The notes below the pieces were generated by a model. That model saw nothing but the letters and a program-made list of their open reading frames with translations. It was not told the origin of the DNA and ran no database searches. A program made the translations under genes and the position numbers. Below are positions 13,080 through 14,298 of a DNA stretch of 14,298 nucleotides, in pieces; position 1 is the stretch's first letter, and every line of letters begins with the position of its first letter. The DNA comes from an uncultured Odoribacter sp. (GTDB lineage: Bacteria > Bacteroidota > Bacteroidia > Bacteroidales > Marinifilaceae), in NCBI GenBank assembly GCA_900548135.1, contig URJC01000033.1, positions 1 to 14,298 on the forward strand, given 5' to 3'.

Positions 13080-14298
13080 ATGATACTGGTATTTGGCGGA
13101 ACAACAGAGGGCAGGGCGGCTGTGGCAACACTGGATGCTGCCGGACAAATTTACTATTATTCGACAAAGGGAAATTTGCAGCAGGTGGAAACGAAGCATG
13201 GAGTTTGTATTTCCGGAGCAATGGAAGTTGTACAAATTACAGCGTTTTGCCGGGAACACGAAATTCATTTATTGGTGGATGCTGCACATCCTTTTGCTGA
13301 GCAATTACACAGGAATATTGCACAGGCTGCTGAAGAATTGAATATTCCGGTGATTCGTTATGAACGGATTTATCCACCGCGTGATCCTGCGTGGATATGG
13401 TGTGATTCGTATACGGAGGTTTGCAGATGGTTGAAAAATCAGGGAATACGGAATCTACTGGCCTTGTCCGGAGTGCAGACCATTCCGAAATTAAAGGCTT
13501 ATTGGTCCGAATATCCTTGTCGTTTTCGGGTATTGGATCGTCTTGAATCCCGGGAATTGGCTTTAAAATATGGTTTTCCGGTAAAAAATCTGGTATTCTG
13601 GGATGAAGGAAAATCAGAGGATGAACTATTGCTCCAACTACAACCTGATGCGATCCTGACTAAAGAAAGTGGTAACTCAGGTTATTTCTGTGAGAAAGTT
13701 GCTGCTGCCCGGAAACTGAATATACCGGTCGTTGTGATCAAACGCCCGGTTTTGCCTGATGGATTTTATATGGTAACCGGGAATAACGGTTTACGTCATC
13801 GTGTAGAGCGTTTATTGCCCGGATTTTTCCCTTTGAATAGCGGCTTTACTACCGGAAGTTGTGCTTGTGCTGCAGCGAAGTCGGCCTTATTGACTCTTCT
13901 GGCTGGGACAATTCAACAGCAGATCACCATTACTTTGCCTTGTGGTGAGGAGGTAGAATTGCCTGTTGCCCGTACCGAAAGTGAAGGACAGAGTGTGATT
14001 TGTACAGTTGTGAAAGATGCAGGAGACGATCCGGATGTAACCAATAAACGGGAGATTTCTGCCAAAGTTACTCTGACAGATCAATCAGGAGTACAGTTCC
14101 GTGCAGGAAAAGGAGTTGGGACGGTGACTTTGCCTGGTTTGGGACTGGAAATCGGAGAACCAGCCATTAATCCTGTGCCTAGGAAGATGATGATTAACGA
14201 GATAAAGAGATTGCTTGCCGCATATCAGTTAACTAAAGGGGTGATTGTAGAAATTGCCGTGCCGGGAGGAGAAGAACTTGGCCGGAAAACTTTTAATC
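13080..14298 (+). CDS. cobK-cbiD: CobK(CbiJ)-CbiD fusion: precorrin-6A reductase / cobalt-precorrin-5B C1-methyltransferase, 3' end missing
   Basis: The frame is open to the right edge, so about 406 residues are visible and the C-terminus is missing. Residues about 1-245 are CbiJ/CobK, the NAD(P)H-dependent reductase of (cobalt-)precorrin-6A: the N-terminal MILVFGGTTEGR, LVDAAHPFAEQLHRN, a middle LALSGVQTIPKL, and ILTKESGNSGYFCEK. From Gly255 CbiD begins with its signature GFTTGSCACAAAKSALL, then VKDAGDDPDVTN and GKGVGTVTLPGLGLEIGEPA. CbiD methylates C1 in the anaerobic pathway, and its product is the substrate of CbiJ; again the later enzyme is at the N-terminus. About half of CbiD (usually about 360 residues) is visible. 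ATG 13080 is preferred over 13068, four codons upstream, on promoter spacing and family N-terminus. It is separated from the rest of the cluster by the minus-strand SIMPL-sod pair. Confidence 0.93.
   Translation, partial: MILVFGGTTEGRAAVATLDAAGQIYYYSTKGNLQQVETKHGVCISGAMEVVQITAFCREHEIHLLVDAAHPFAEQLHRNIAQAAEELNIPVIRYERIYPPRDPAWIWCDSYTEVCRWLKNQGIRNLLALSGVQTIPKLKAYWSEYPCRFRVLDRLESRELALKYGFPVKNLVFWDEGKSEDELLLQLQPDAILTKESGNSGYFCEKVAAARKLNIPVVVIKRPVLPDGFYMVTGNNGLRHRVERLLPGFFPLNSGFTTGSCACAAAKSALLTLLAGTIQQQITITLPCGEEVELPVARTESEGQSVICTVVKDAGDDPDVTNKREISAKVTLTDQSGVQFRAGKGVGTVTLPGLGLEIGEPAINPVPRKMMINEIKRLLAAYQLTKGVIVEIAVPGGEELGRKTFN

Noticed and set aside
13001..13341. Small + strand ORFs overlapping the start of cobK-cbiD
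   Set aside because: They are other-frame shadows; the frame from 13080 encodes clear CobK and CbiD motifs and is open to the window edge.

Overview
The window looks like a Bacteroidales chromosome. It carries a SusD/RagB-type outer-membrane lipoprotein gene, several starts match the Bacteroidetes promoter pattern (TTTG, about 20 bases, TAnnTTTG), there are no clear Shine-Dalgarno sites, and the cobalamin enzymes are fused in pairs. The style resembles Odoribacter/Butyricimonas-like gut bacteria, but that narrower placement is an inference.

Left part (1-3995, + strand): the end of a nutrient-uptake operon. It holds a SusD-like gene cut by the left edge, a surface lipoprotein of the M43/pappalysin metalloprotease fold whose zinc site is completely degenerate, and a secreted thioredoxin-fold protein with an intact WCGPC motif and a long C-terminal region of unknown function. 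A short hairpin (4004-4034) and a 45-bp near-perfect palindrome (4055-4099) separate it from the next block.

Middle and right part (4140-11275 and 13080-14298, + strand): a cobalamin (vitamin B12) corrin-ring cluster of the anaerobic, cobalt-early type, shown by CbiG and CbiD. Eight enzyme domains sit in four two-domain proteins: CbiH-CbiC (CobJ-CobH), CbiE-CbiT (CobL), CbiG-CbiF (CobM) and CbiJ-CbiD (CobK-CbiD, cut by the right edge). Together they cover most steps from cobalt-factor III to cobyrinate. CbiL, the cobalt chelatase and CbiA are not in the window. Two non-corrin genes lie inside the run: an NRAMP divalent-metal transporter with an intact metal site, which could supply cobalt, and an M24 (Xaa-Pro-type) metallopeptidase.

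Inserted between CbiG-CbiF and CbiJ-CbiD is a minus-strand pair (11333-12942): a secreted SIMPL/DUF541 protein and an Fe-type superoxide dismutase with a signal peptide. The dismutase frame is broken, although its promoter and all four metal ligands are still present. A hairpin at 11284-11319 lies between the convergent cbiG-cbiF and sod genes. Divergent promoters at 12979-13061 serve the SIMPL gene and cobK-cbiD.

No tRNA, rRNA, CRISPR array, complete insertion sequence or cobalamin riboswitch was found. No gene-free stretch exceeds 300 bases; the longest is 244 bases (12003-12246).
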